14,308 nt of DNA. It comes from Pinguiococcus pyrenoidosus (lineage: Eukaryota > Sar > Pinguiophyceae > Pinguiochrysidales > Pinguiochrysidaceae). Positions 7,000-14,308 of the stretch are shown here, in pieces. The stretch lies in NCBI GenBank assembly GCA_019677205.1, contig JAAMXY010001396.1, positions 1-14,308 on the forward strand. The letters are read 5' to 3'. Numbering within the stretch: the first letter of the stretch is position 1; each line of letters begins with the position of its first letter. The notes below the pieces were generated by a model. That model saw only the letters and a list, made by a program, of their open reading frames with translations. It made no database searches and had not been told where the DNA came from. A program made the position numbers and the translations under genes.

Positions 7000-9264
7000 A
7001 TGGCTTCGCGGCGAATGCGCTTGTTGACCTGTTTCATAGCGTCACAAGCGCTCGATCCGACGCTCGCGTTCAGTGGGAGTCGTCGAGTGGCCGAATTTCG
7101 CGAGATTCACGCGCCACTGCGGGCGATGGTGTTCGTGGACGGCACGAACTTGTACTACAGCCTCTACGGCAGAAACAGACAGAGCATTCCTGCAGCTGCG
7201 CATGGTCCAAACTGGGATCAAGCGCTGGAACTCGATTGGAATCGTCTCCCACTGGCGCTAAGTCTGCTTTTGGAGGAGAAGATCTCCCGTTCCCAAGGTA
7301 TGTGGCAGTTGGAGGAGGTAATCGGGAGCTCTGCCGCTGACGCCGAGCACTTGCGAAGGGTTGAAGAGGCCCGTGGACGTCCTGCGCACGGTGATCTACA
7401 CGTCCATGATGCCGAACACTCTGCCACAGACGGATCGAGCTCGAATGTTCGCGCAGCTGAAGCGCGTTCCGCATTTCGAGGTGGGTGGTGATGTGGGGTG
7501 GGACTTCTCTTGCAATCGCTCACAAGCTGACACACTGTGTGTTCGCAAGGTGCACATCACCGAGACGGTGAACCTGGAGGAGAAAGGCGTGGATATTGCG
7601 CTGGCTTCGGACATGCTGTATCATGCGATGGCCGACACGTACGACGTTTGCATACTGCTCAGCGGGGACAAGGACTTCATCCCCGTGCTCTCGCGCATTC
7701 GGCAAGTTGGAAAGCGCGTCGCGGTGGCGGCGCCCGACAAGCTCATTGAGACGGGTTGGATCACAAGCTCGATGGACAAGTGCACAGACTTCGAGCCCAT
7801 CTCCCTGAATTCCATCCTCTCCGACCTCCTCGTCAGGAGGGAACGATGGTCGGCCTGGGTACGAAGACTCTGTTTCGAATCCATGCTTCAGCCTCCGTGG
7901 AACAACGAGTCACGGGGACCTCTCTCTCGTCCAGGATGGGAACTCGGAGGCGCCGAGAGAGGGGCTGCAAAAGATCCCGGCGAACAATCCCGGATTTCCT
8001 GTGTCGCTTGCCCAGGAAGCCTACGACAGCGTGGACATGTGGGATCGGATTCCAGAGATTGTGCAGCTGCTCGAGGTATTGCATCCGCGACCCCTCTGGC
8101 GCCGACGGAAGTGGTAGAGGTCCCGCTGCCTCCGTTCGCAGCTCGAATGACACGCTGCGCCTGCTTCGTTTAGGAAACGTGCAAGATCGTGCGGGAATGT
8201 CCCGGGCCTGGCCACGACATTTATTCCGACACGTGGCGCGCCGATCCGGATTCGCCGTATGTGGGAATGCCCGAGGACGGCAATCCCTGGACTACTGGCA
8301 TCACTCTGCGGAATCTCGGACGGGCGTTGAAGGCTGTCACCATTAACGACAAGGATGGCCTCAGCCTTTGCAAGGAGATCTTCGGAAGGCTGATCGTCTT
8401 CTTGCGGGCGTTTCCTTCTTTGTTCATTCGAAAGCGGGATCCGCTGGGGAACCTCGGCCAATACACGCTCATTCGTCTGGCCGTGGCAAGCGATGAGCTT
8501 GTCCGCAATCCCAGGTAATCTTTTTCCATCGCGCCGTCTTGCGGACTGGCTCTGTCTAATGCCCAGGACGATCCAGGGACATCATCGAGGCAGCGCTGAT
8601 GCAGCTGCAGCCGCGTGAAGGTGGCTTGGACGACGAGCTCGCCAAGGAGGTGGGCTTGCAGGAGAACGACAGTGGGGTGCAGCAATTCGCGAAGGAGGCG
8701 CTAGAGTCGCTTTTGGTTAGCGAGCTGCGAAGCCTTCTCGCCGAGAGAAAGCTGCCCATGTATGGCAAGAAGGCCGTCCTGGTCGAGCGCTTGCTGAACA
8801 GCATGGAAGGCAAATCAAAAGACGCGGCTCCCCGGGCAGTGGGCGTTTTTGACAGTGAGATCGATGACGACGTGGATGACGATGGCGACGTGGATGACGA
8901 TGGTGACGTGGATGACGTGGACTTGGATGACGATCATGACGTAGATGACAATCACGACGATGACGATGACCACGACGATGACGAGGAGGATGATGACGAG
9001 GAGGACGCACTGGGGCGGGAAAGTGCGCAGTACGCCGACTGGGATGCTGGGGAGGAATCTCAGTCGCGAATGCACGGCGGTCCGCACGATGAAGAAGAGG
9101 ATGGCCAAGACGAAGAAGATTTTGGCTATGAGGAAGACGACGATGACTCGGAGAGCGCTGCCGATGCACAGCGGGACGGTTCAACGGAGGATTCGAGGAC
9201 AAAAGCAGAGCTGGCGGAGAATGACGACAACGTAGGAGACTATCGTTCGCGTGCAAGGATATGA
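7000..9264 (+). CDS. NYN-domain nuclease-like protein with SAP domain and Asp-rich tail, 5 exons, plastid-type presequence
   Basis: Exons 7000-7297, 7359-7858, 7935-8075, 8174-8514 and 8577-9264 join in frame to 655 aa. The start MASRRMRLLTCFIASQAL followed by LAFSGSRR looks like a signal peptide plus an A-F junction, a secondary-plastid presequence. The NYN (LabA/DUF88-like, PIN-fold) domain spans about 43-240. It has MVFVDGTNLYYS with D47 and N50, EKGVDIALASDML with D178 and D184, and LLSGDKDFIPVL with D203. These are the acidic residues expected of a metal-dependent RNase, so activity is plausible. Residues about 350-416 (GITLRNLGRALK to FIRKRD and YTLIRLA) look like a winged helix, perhaps OST-HTH/LOTUS; uncertain. 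A SAP motif at about 469-503 (ELRSLLAERKLPMYGKKAVL) suggests nucleic-acid binding. From 521 the tail is almost pure Asp/Glu with some Gly, His and Val. The first ATG in frame was chosen; ATG 7015 is also possible. Role inferred: RNA processing or decay, maybe in the plastid. Confidence 0.85.
7298..7358 (+). other. Intron 1 of the NYN gene, 61 nt, phase 1
   Basis: CAAG|GTATGT donor and GCGAAG|GGT acceptor, with a CTGAC branch-like motif about 20 bases before the end. Of the nearby AGs, only 7357-7358 restores the frame (SQG-LKRPVDV) leading to the rest of the NYN domain. Confidence 0.8.
7859..7934 (+). other. Intron 2 of the NYN gene, 76 nt, phase 0
   Basis: TGG|GTACGA donor; the acceptor CTCTCTCGTCCAG has a good pyrimidine tract. 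Splicing moves into the third frame, which encodes a plausible segment (FPVSLAQEAYDSVDMWDRI). Reading straight on gives a sequence without protein character. Confidence 0.75.
8076..8173 (+). other. Intron 3 of the NYN gene, 98 nt, phase 0
   Basis: CTCGAG|GTATTG donor and CTTCGTTTAG|GAA acceptor with a pyrimidine-rich end. An in-frame TAG about 40 bases into the stretch would otherwise truncate the protein. Splicing continues as LLE-ETCKIVREC. Confidence 0.8.
8515..8576 (+). other. Intron 4 of the NYN gene, 62 nt, phase 2
   Basis: CCCAG|GTAATC donor and GATCCAG|GGA acceptor, with a CTAAT branch-like motif near 8557. An earlier CAG at 8564-8566 would give a stop codon soon after. Only the AG at 8575-8576 gives LVRNPR-DIIEAALMQ and opens into the SAP exon. 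Confidence 0.8.
8863..8916 (+). repeat. 18-bp coding repeat, three units, in the Asp-rich tail
   Basis: Three units of the form GATGxCGACGTGGATGAC lie head to tail at 8863, 8881 and 8899; they differ at one or two bases. They encode D-D/G-D-V-D-D. Beyond 8916 the same GAT/GAC composition continues in decayed form to about 9006. This points to growth of the acidic tail by slippage. Confidence 0.8.
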
Positions 9265-9458
9265 AAAGGCTGTGCGATTGCATCGCAAGCAAGGTCCTCA
9301 GATCCCATACGGCACAACTGCAGAGAGAAGGCTTTCTCTTTCGCGCGTGATCGCAACTCACGCCTTTGTAGCAGGTCGCATTGCCCCTACGTGTACATAC
9401 TTCACAAACGCTGAACTCTGCACTCTGCATCTCACACGCCTCGCCGGATCTTTCACAC

Positions 9459-12400
9459 CTATTCCTCCACCTTTGCAGGACTGGCTGACGGCCCAACGTC
9501 ACAGTCATCCAATTCATCCAGCCCGTCGTCCTCTACAAAATCATGGCCATTGCCCACTATGTCTACCCCTTGTTTGGGCTCTCCCGCAATTCGGCTCTCC
9601 GCGGGCCTTTCACTGCAGAACTTGGTCTTCGCGGCATCCCGAGCGGTCATCCTTCGATTCGGATCGATCTTTAGGAGCCCCTCGAGCAGCTCTGCAAACC
9701 CTGCCTTGATCCCGGAAGCGCCAACGACGTCGGTGATGGACTTCTGCTTCCGAACGGCGGCGGCACTCTCCTCCGAGAGGTTGACGGAAAGCGCTGGCCC
9801 CAGGCCGACGCCGAAGACCAGATGCACAAGCTTCGCGAGATCTTCGCCTTTCTCCGTCGAGAGCTGCAGCATGGACTCGGGAAACCGTCCGCACGCGGCG
9901 TCAATGAGCGCCAGGTGCTCGGCATCATCGTGAGTGGGAAACAAGAGCTCTCCCGTGAAAAGCTCGGCCACGATGCAGCCGCTGCTCCACACATCTGACG
10001 GGTAGGACCAGTCCAGGCCCAGGGTCACTTCTGGTGCGCGGTATTGCCTCGTGCTGATCACGCTGCCGTGGTAGTCGTTCTCATACGTCGCGCCGCCGAA
10101 GTCTATGAGCTTGATGCGCAAGCACTTCGGGACCCGGATCACCATGGCTGGCCGCGAGCGCGACGAGCTATTCCTCGAGGAGGCATCCGAAGAGCCTTTG
10201 GCCCCAATCGAGTTGCTCTTGGAGGCCTCGGACCCATCTCCCGATCTGCTCTTTGACCTGGAGCAGCCCATGGAGGGATCCTTCCGGTCGTCTGAGAGGC
10301 TCGCGAGATCAGTCGCTAGCAAATGCGATGCAGCGTCTTGAGCAGCAGGCTCCGCTTCTGCCAATGCCGGATGGCTCAGCCCAGGGCCTCGCAACGGCCA
10401 GCTCGACGCTCGTCGGCGGAGGCGCATCCGCTCATCCCATGCCAGAAAGCGCCTGGTGTCCTCCGGTGCCACTCCCTCGACCGCCTCTCCCGCATTCAGA
10501 AGCATGATGTTCTCGAGCTTCAGATCGGTATGCGTCAGATGCAGCTCTTCGTGCAGGTACGCCAGCCCCTCCAGCAGCTGTGCCGAATAGGCACGCACGT
10601 GCTTCATCGGGAACGGCTGGTAGTTTACATTCTTCAGGAACTCGTAAAGGGAGATGCCAAGCATCTCAAACGCCAGGACGCGATGCGGCCCAAAGTCGAA
10701 ATCGTCGAGCAGTCGAACGATGTGGGAAAAGCCGATCGAGCTCTTGCTGTTCACGTCCCGGAGAATCTTCGCCTCGATGACAGCGGACTCGTGGTAGTGC
10801 TTCACGCCACGAACCACCTTCAGTGCGACATAGCTCGGCACTGTGTGGCGCCGGTCCAAGCACTTCAAAACTCGCCCAAAGGTGCCCAATCCGACCTGCG
10901 AGATCACCTCGTAGTCTCGGTTCACAAAATCTCCGCGCGTGCCTTGAAACTGCCCAACCGTGTCATCGTAGCTGTCACTGCGAGGCGAATAGTACCACGC
11001 ATCTGCCGCGGACGGAGCTGGACTGGCATCTTCGTAGGGTCGGTAGTGCCTCGCGGGTTGCGCATCCCGCCCATGCCCACGGTGGGACGCGCCATGGCGA
11101 TTGTGTTGAAAACGATCTGCGAACGCGTAGCCGTTGTCGCCGTGACCGGGACGGTGGCCGCCTCGACAAGGCCCACGCCGACGCCCATGCACCGCCTGCC
11201 CATACACCCGTTCCGGCTCGCGTCGGTACCTCTTGGAAGGCCGCGGGTCCCCCCGATGGTCCTGCCCGTATCGATATGTCCCCGACGCGTGGCGGGCATC
11301 CCGCAGGTCCCTTGGCTGGCCTCCAGAATGCGACTGCGCATATCCCCCACGCATGGAGCGCGGGCCGTAATTTGCCTCGTTCGGCATGCCATGTCGAGGC
11401 CTCTTGTCAAACTGCCTCCGGTTGCCCATGTGCTGTGGATGGTGTCGCTCATCGCCCCGGTCGCCCCGGTCACCACGGTCGCCCCGGTCACCACGGTCGC
11501 CCCGGTCACCACGGTCTCCCAGGTAGCCCCAGTCGCCACGGTCGCCCCAGTCACCACGATCGCCCCAGTCACCACGATCGCCCCAGTCACTACGATCGCT
11601 GTGGTCGGCCATAGATGGCGTCCTGCGGCCGTTGACGTTCGGGTGGGTCTCGCCATTCCTCCCCCGTCGTGGCTGGACATCGTGCGGCCTTTGCTCGCCA
11701 TACGGACGACCGTCTTTCGGTGGTGGCGGTGGTGGCGGGATTGCCCGGTGGCCCTGCCCTTCGCAGCGCCGCTGCTCGGGCGGCGCTCTTCCGTTGGCAA
11801 ACGATGCTCTCCCCCGGTCGCCATTCGGACTGGACGCCCGCGCAACGTGGACACGAATCAGGTGACCATTGAACACGTGCTTCCGCGTGTCGAGACACCG
11901 CGCCATCGCATTCCCGTTGCGAAATCGCACGAAGACGGAGTGGTCGCTGGGCTTGGCGGTCGGCTGGCCGGGATGCACCTCTGCCACCTCTCCGAAGCGC
12001 CCAAAGTATTCTACGATATCTCGAGTGCTGGACTGCGGCGGCACGAAGGCCATCACCCCGTGCAGGGCTTGATCTGCACGCTGCCGGCGTGGATGAGGTC
12101 CTGCCGCCTGCATGCTCTCGCCATACGGGGGCGCTGCGTCCACGTGAAGTTCCATGTGGACCTCATGATACACCAGATGAGCGCCGGCCTTGTCCGCATG
12201 CCGCCGAGCGCCTTCCTCAGCTCGGGACCTTCCCCTGGGCGCGGAGTATCCGTAGGAAGCCTCCCGCTGGGATGCGTGAGCGCTTGTTCCATTGCCATAA
12301 GAACCATTTGGCCCCCTCCTCGGAGGCGCCGGAGGCTGCCTCCCGTTGCGCGAAGAGAAGGCTGGGCCGGGATCTCGAGATCTGGGTGCCGCAGCAGCCT

Positions 12401-12473
12401 TGGGGTGGCCTCCAAAGCGCGACACCCCCACTTCTCCACGGGAAACGCGCTTGTAGATGTCGTTGCGATCCAT
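9459..12473 (-). CDS. RRM-containing CLK/LAMMER-type protein kinase, 1004 aa
   Basis: One open frame from the first ATG (12473, MDRNDIYKRV) to TAG at 9459. An RRM-like domain is at about 137-211 (VMAFVPPQSS, IVEYFGRFGEV, RNP1-like HSVFVRFRN). Residues 212-515 are low in complexity, rich in Arg, Gly, Asp, His and Tyr, with RGD and DWGDRG repeats. The kinase domain runs about 520-955. It has glycine loop GLGTFGRV, ATP-binding K552 (YVALKVV), helix C E567, catalytic HTDLKLEN with D650, DFGG with D791, and STRQYRAPEV. The order THDDAEHLALID at 847-858 aligns with the LAMMER-family THDxxEHLAMMER, so CLK/LAMMER is the best family. CLK kinases phosphorylate SR splicing factors in the nucleus. Odd points: the signature is altered, Pro is Leu in HTDLKxEN, and about 100 extra residues rich in Ser/Arg separate the catalytic loop from DFG. 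All catalytic residues are present, so activity is expected. DYRK-type kinases are the less likely alternative. Confidence 0.87.
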   Translation of the reverse strand: MDRNDIYKRVSRGEVGVSRFGGHPKAAAAPRSRDPGPAFSSRNGRQPPAPPRRGPNGSYGNGTSAHASQREASYGYSAPRGRSRAEEGARRHADKAGAHLVYHEVHMELHVDAAPPYGESMQAAGPHPRRQRADQALHGVMAFVPPQSSTRDIVEYFGRFGEVAEVHPGQPTAKPSDHSVFVRFRNGNAMARCLDTRKHVFNGHLIRVHVARASSPNGDRGRASFANGRAPPEQRRCEGQGHRAIPPPPPPPKDGRPYGEQRPHDVQPRRGRNGETHPNVNGRRTPSMADHSDRSDWGDRGDWGDRGDWGDRGDWGYLGDRGDRGDRGDRGDRGDRGDRGDERHHPQHMGNRRQFDKRPRHGMPNEANYGPRSMRGGYAQSHSGGQPRDLRDARHASGTYRYGQDHRGDPRPSKRYRREPERVYGQAVHGRRRGPCRGGHRPGHGDNGYAFADRFQHNRHGASHRGHGRDAQPARHYRPYEDASPAPSAADAWYYSPRSDSYDDTVGQFQGTRGDFVNRDYEVISQVGLGTFGRVLKCLDRRHTVPSYVALKVVRGVKHYHESAVIEAKILRDVNSKSSIGFSHIVRLLDDFDFGPHRVLAFEMLGISLYEFLKNVNYQPFPMKHVRAYSAQLLEGLAYLHEELHLTHTDLKLENIMLLNAGEAVEGVAPEDTRRFLAWDERMRLRRRASSWPLRGPGLSHPALAEAEPAAQDAASHLLATDLASLSDDRKDPSMGCSRSKSRSGDGSEASKSNSIGAKGSSDASSRNSSSRSRPAMVIRVPKCLRIKLIDFGGATYENDYHGSVISTRQYRAPEVTLGLDWSYPSDVWSSGCIVAELFTGELLFPTHDDAEHLALIDAACGRFPESMLQLSTEKGEDLAKLVHLVFGVGLGPALSVNLSEESAAAVRKQKSITDVVGASGIKAGFAELLEGLLKIDPNRRMTARDAAKTKFCSERPAESRIAGEPKQGVDIVGNGHDFVEDDGLDELDDCDVGPSASPAKVEE
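11455..11605 (-). repeat. 18-bp coding repeat (RGD / DWGDRG) in the kinase gene
   Basis: A direct repeat with an 18-bp period, on the plus strand a run of GGTCACCACGGTCGCCCC-like units. On the coding strand it gives four DWGDRG units followed by about seven RGD triplets (residues about 289-340). Neighbouring copies differ by a few bases, several of them silent. It lies inside the disordered linker between RRM and kinase and resembles Arg/Gly-rich RNA-binding tracts. Confidence 0.85.
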
Positions 12474-13227
12474 GTGGGAAGGGCAGACGAGCGCAGTTCG
12501 TAGCTTTTCAGCTGATTTGCTTTCAATCCGCAGGCAGGCCAGATTGCAGAGCACGTCCACCAGCGAGAATCGCCTTGGGCGCCCCAGAAGTCCCTTGTGC
12601 GGCGCTCCAGCGCCGAGGGAGGCGCCGGCGGCAGCTGCGAGAGGCGAAGCGCCGCGCGTCTAAAGCATCTCCAGTCCTCAAGCGACTTTGGCCCAGAAGG
12701 CCAGCAACGAGCTTAGAGGCCAGGCAGGGAGCCGCGTCGCGATGGGTCCGCCTCGCCCGCGGCACGCGCGCGACAGACCTTGAGAGGTGGGAGAGCTGCG
12801 GAAGGCAGGTACTGCATGTGACGCCACGAAAACTTGACTAAGCAATGGCCATTTAAAGCTTCAATAAGCAAATCGTTGGAAGAAATTATTGTTATTAACA
12901 AAATGTCTTGATAAAACTGATGGAGATGGTTTCAAAAGATAGATTGGCTGGGCAAGATGATTGGTTGTTGGCGGATTTACCGCACGTTGATTTGATGAAG
13001 ACAGAATTTCCAACAACTTCCAGTTGCTGACTGCTGCCACTTCAACGGCAAGTGAGCAACCACTTCCTTCGGAACTTCATTTTCAGTGGATTCTGCCGAA
13101 TCTGTCCACTTTCCTTCCAGGGAAAAACGAAGCGACAGAGGGCGCCTGTGGGCGCCAAACGTGTCTTTAGGTGGCTGCATGGCGCTCTCCACCGATAGGT
13201 AGCTATTGAAAGCTCTCCTTTCGCGCC
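12474..13227. other. Divergent upstream region between kinase and Cmr1-motif genes
   Basis: No gene is called here. On the minus strand the kinase frame stays open upstream of its ATG to a TAG at 12660-12662 but has no ATG. It includes a protein-like stretch (SLVDVLCNLACLRIES), so an upstream exon is possible. An acceptor-like CTTCGCCTCTCGCAG on the minus strand ends at about 12635, but no matching donor was identified. Positions about 12835-12960 are markedly AT-rich. Two CCAAT boxes in minus orientation lie at 12943-12947 and 12960-12964, 17 bases apart. No RNA gene was seen. Confidence 0.4.
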
Positions 13228-14265
13228 ATGTCGGAGTATGAGCGGATTCGAGCGGACAACATTCGCAGGAATGAGGCGTTTCTGTCCGCCTTGGGTCTGC
13301 AGGGACCAAAGCGTCCAGGGCGCTCAGCAGCTCTGCACGATGCGCCGTCTCGCAACGCCAAGTCCACCGCTGTGATGGACACGCCAAGTACGTGATGCTC
13401 TGGCCCCTGAGAAAAGCTGGTGCAAACCTCCCATAGTAAGGCGGGTGTCGTAGGAGAGTTGGCGCTCCTGGGAGTGGTGCGCGTGGGTTCTCGACGCCAT
13501 AGTAAGCGACTGCTGGGCGTCGAAGCAGGCGACGCGCGGCGGAAAAGCCGGCGACTCCTGGGCTCTGCACCCTCTGAGCGCGTGGCCTCCGCCGGCAGCA
13601 ACGGAGCTGCGAGCGGGAGGAAAGCTAGCCGGAAGCGAGCACGAGGCGCCGGGGCTTCCCAGGGGAGGTCGAATCGCCGCGAACGCAGAGCGGGTGAGAT
13701 GGCAGCAACAAGGGAAGCGTCGGCAGGTGGAACATGGAGAAAGGCAGACGAAGAGGAGAGCGCAAGCGGTGATGCGATTGTGGAAGAGGGCGTTCAAGCC
13801 GTTGAGCGAGGTGCTGGTGCAGCACGAAAGCCGTCAGCTTGTAGGAGACCACGAGCTGGGACGGCACACGCCGACGAAGCCTTGGGATCCCGTAGGGGCA
13901 GTGCGAATCATTCTAAAGTAGACGACAACGTATCCAGTGCGAGTGCTTTGCAACACGATGGACACGAAGAAGGAGGAGAAGAAGAAGGAGGAGAAGAAGG
14001 AGAAGAGAGGCAGAAGGAGGCTGAGCATGGCGTTGCTGATGATGAGGCAGGTCCTCCCCATGAAAGCGATGAAGCACAATTGAAGCCCAGCAGGATTGCC
14101 GACATCCTTCTACTGGCCTTGGTGAAAAGCAGGGCGAGGGATGCTGGACTAGTTAGGTGGCAGAGAGTGGACGCCACGGCAGTGCCAGAAAGAAGTGAGC
14201 ACGATGTGCGAATGCTGCAGCGGGCAAAGGAGCTGCTCCGAAGACACACGAGCGCTGTTGATTAG
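13228..14265 (+). CDS. Protein with Cmr1/WDR76-like N-terminal motif, 2 exons, otherwise low-complexity
   Basis: Exon 1 is 13228-13387 and exon 2 most likely 13454-14265, giving 323 aa. Exon 1 begins MSEYERIRADNIRRNEAF followed by LSALGL. This resembles the start of yeast Cmr1 and WDR76-type nuclear proteins (xRLENIxRNxxLLxxLxL). Exon 2 begins with basic repeats (RRHSKRLLG, RRKSRRLLG) like the RRSRRL motif that follows in those proteins. The rest is basic, then acidic (about residues 215-250, EEGGEEEGGEEGEE), then a short helical end with ILLLALVKSRARD and RMLQRAKELLRRH. No WD40 repeats are present within 323 aa, so it is not a complete Cmr1/WDR76 orthologue. Nuclear DNA or chromatin binding is inferred from the motif. 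The second half is uncertain: another plus frame is open over 13454-13918 and looks coding-like too, so a further intron is possible. Confidence 0.6.
13388..13453 (+). other. Probable intron of the Cmr1-motif gene, about 66 nt, phase 1
   Basis: The donor GCCAA|GTACGTGAT is strong. The best-looking acceptor, CCTCCCATAG at 13436, leads to a stop codon within a few codons. The TAG at 13453 (GTCGTAG|GAG) or the GAG three bases on keep the frame with the RRxSxRLLG motifs. Without splicing the protein would stop after 55 residues. The donor is more certain than the acceptor. Confidence 0.55.
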
Positions 14266-14308
14266 TTCCGCAGAAACCCTTCTGGAATCTTGCCCTCCCC
14301 CTCCCCCA

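Noticed and set aside
7859-8173. Direct read-through of NYN exon 2 to a stop at 8173
   Set aside because: The read-through peptide is Arg/Gly/Cys-rich without structure. Splicing at 7859/7934 and 8076/8173 gives well-formed coding sequence that leads to the SAP domain.
11455-11605. CRISPR array or cell-adhesion RGD protein
   Set aside because: The 18-bp units are contiguous with no spacers and lie in an open coding frame, so it is a coding repeat. RGD triplets here sit in a nuclear-type kinase linker, not in a secreted protein.
10323-12503. Long plus-strand open frame, 726 codons, opposite the kinase gene
   Set aside because: It mirrors the kinase and its RGD repeats (giving VAPVTT repeats). 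No domain is visible, and the minus strand holds all kinase motifs.
12474-12560. Kinase start at GTG 12560
   Set aside because: GTG is not a usual eukaryotic start; the first ATG in frame is at 12473. The upstream open frame is reported only as a possible exon.
12089-12841. Plus-strand open frame of 250 codons overlapping the kinase N-terminus
   Set aside because: Arg/Pro-rich antisense peptide with no recognisable motif; it overlaps the RRM coding region.
12977-13570. Minus-strand open frame of 197 codons over the Cmr1-motif gene
   Set aside because: It is antisense to exon 1, which carries a recognisable conserved motif. The peptide itself has no family features.

Overview
This is a piece of nuclear DNA from a eukaryotic microbe, most likely a unicellular alga with a secondary plastid of red origin. 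Cryptophyte or stramenopile would both fit and I cannot decide between them. The evidence is: (i) short GT-AG introns (about 61 to 98 nt, every donor beginning GTA) that restore reading frames exactly; (ii) eukaryote-only families (a LAMTOR5-like Ragulator subunit, a CLK/LAMMER-type kinase, a Cmr1/WDR76-like N-terminal motif); (iii) two gene products whose N-termini look like bipartite plastid presequences, a short hydrophobic signal followed by an A/S-F junction (SGSFAP in the transporter, LAFSGS in the NYN protein). There are no operons, Shine-Dalgarno sites, CRISPR arrays, rRNA or tRNA genes that I can see.

Layout. 21-4031 (-): 1336-aa protein with EF-hands, a basic coiled-coil stretch and 19 leucine-rich repeats. 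4032-4461: divergent promoter region with two perfect inverted repeats and a CCAAT box. 4462-6073 (+): major facilitator transporter with one 85-nt intron. 6101-6140: five copies of an octamer between convergent genes. 6328-6609 (-): 93-aa LAMTOR5-like protein. 6723-6762: another octamer, again five copies, in the divergent promoter region. 7000-9264 (+): five-exon gene for a NYN-domain nuclease-like protein with a possible winged-helix/LOTUS-like segment, a SAP domain and a long aspartate-rich tail. 9265-9458: short convergent gap, nothing seen. 9459-12473 (-): protein with an N-terminal RRM, RGD/DWGDRG repeats and a C-terminal LAMMER-type kinase with an altered signature. 12474-13227: intergenic and 5' region. 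13228-14265 (+): two-exon protein beginning with a Cmr1/WDR76-like motif and otherwise low in complexity.

The genes do not form a pathway. Themes are RNA and chromatin (NYN-SAP, RRM-CLK kinase, Cmr1-like motif), nutrient signalling (LAMTOR5-like) and probable plastid targeting (transporter, NYN protein). The most unusual item is the NYN-SAP-polyAsp protein with a plastid-like presequence. Second is the RRM-LAMMER kinase fusion with a degenerate LAMMER motif. All assignments are from reading the sequence; no database search was possible.
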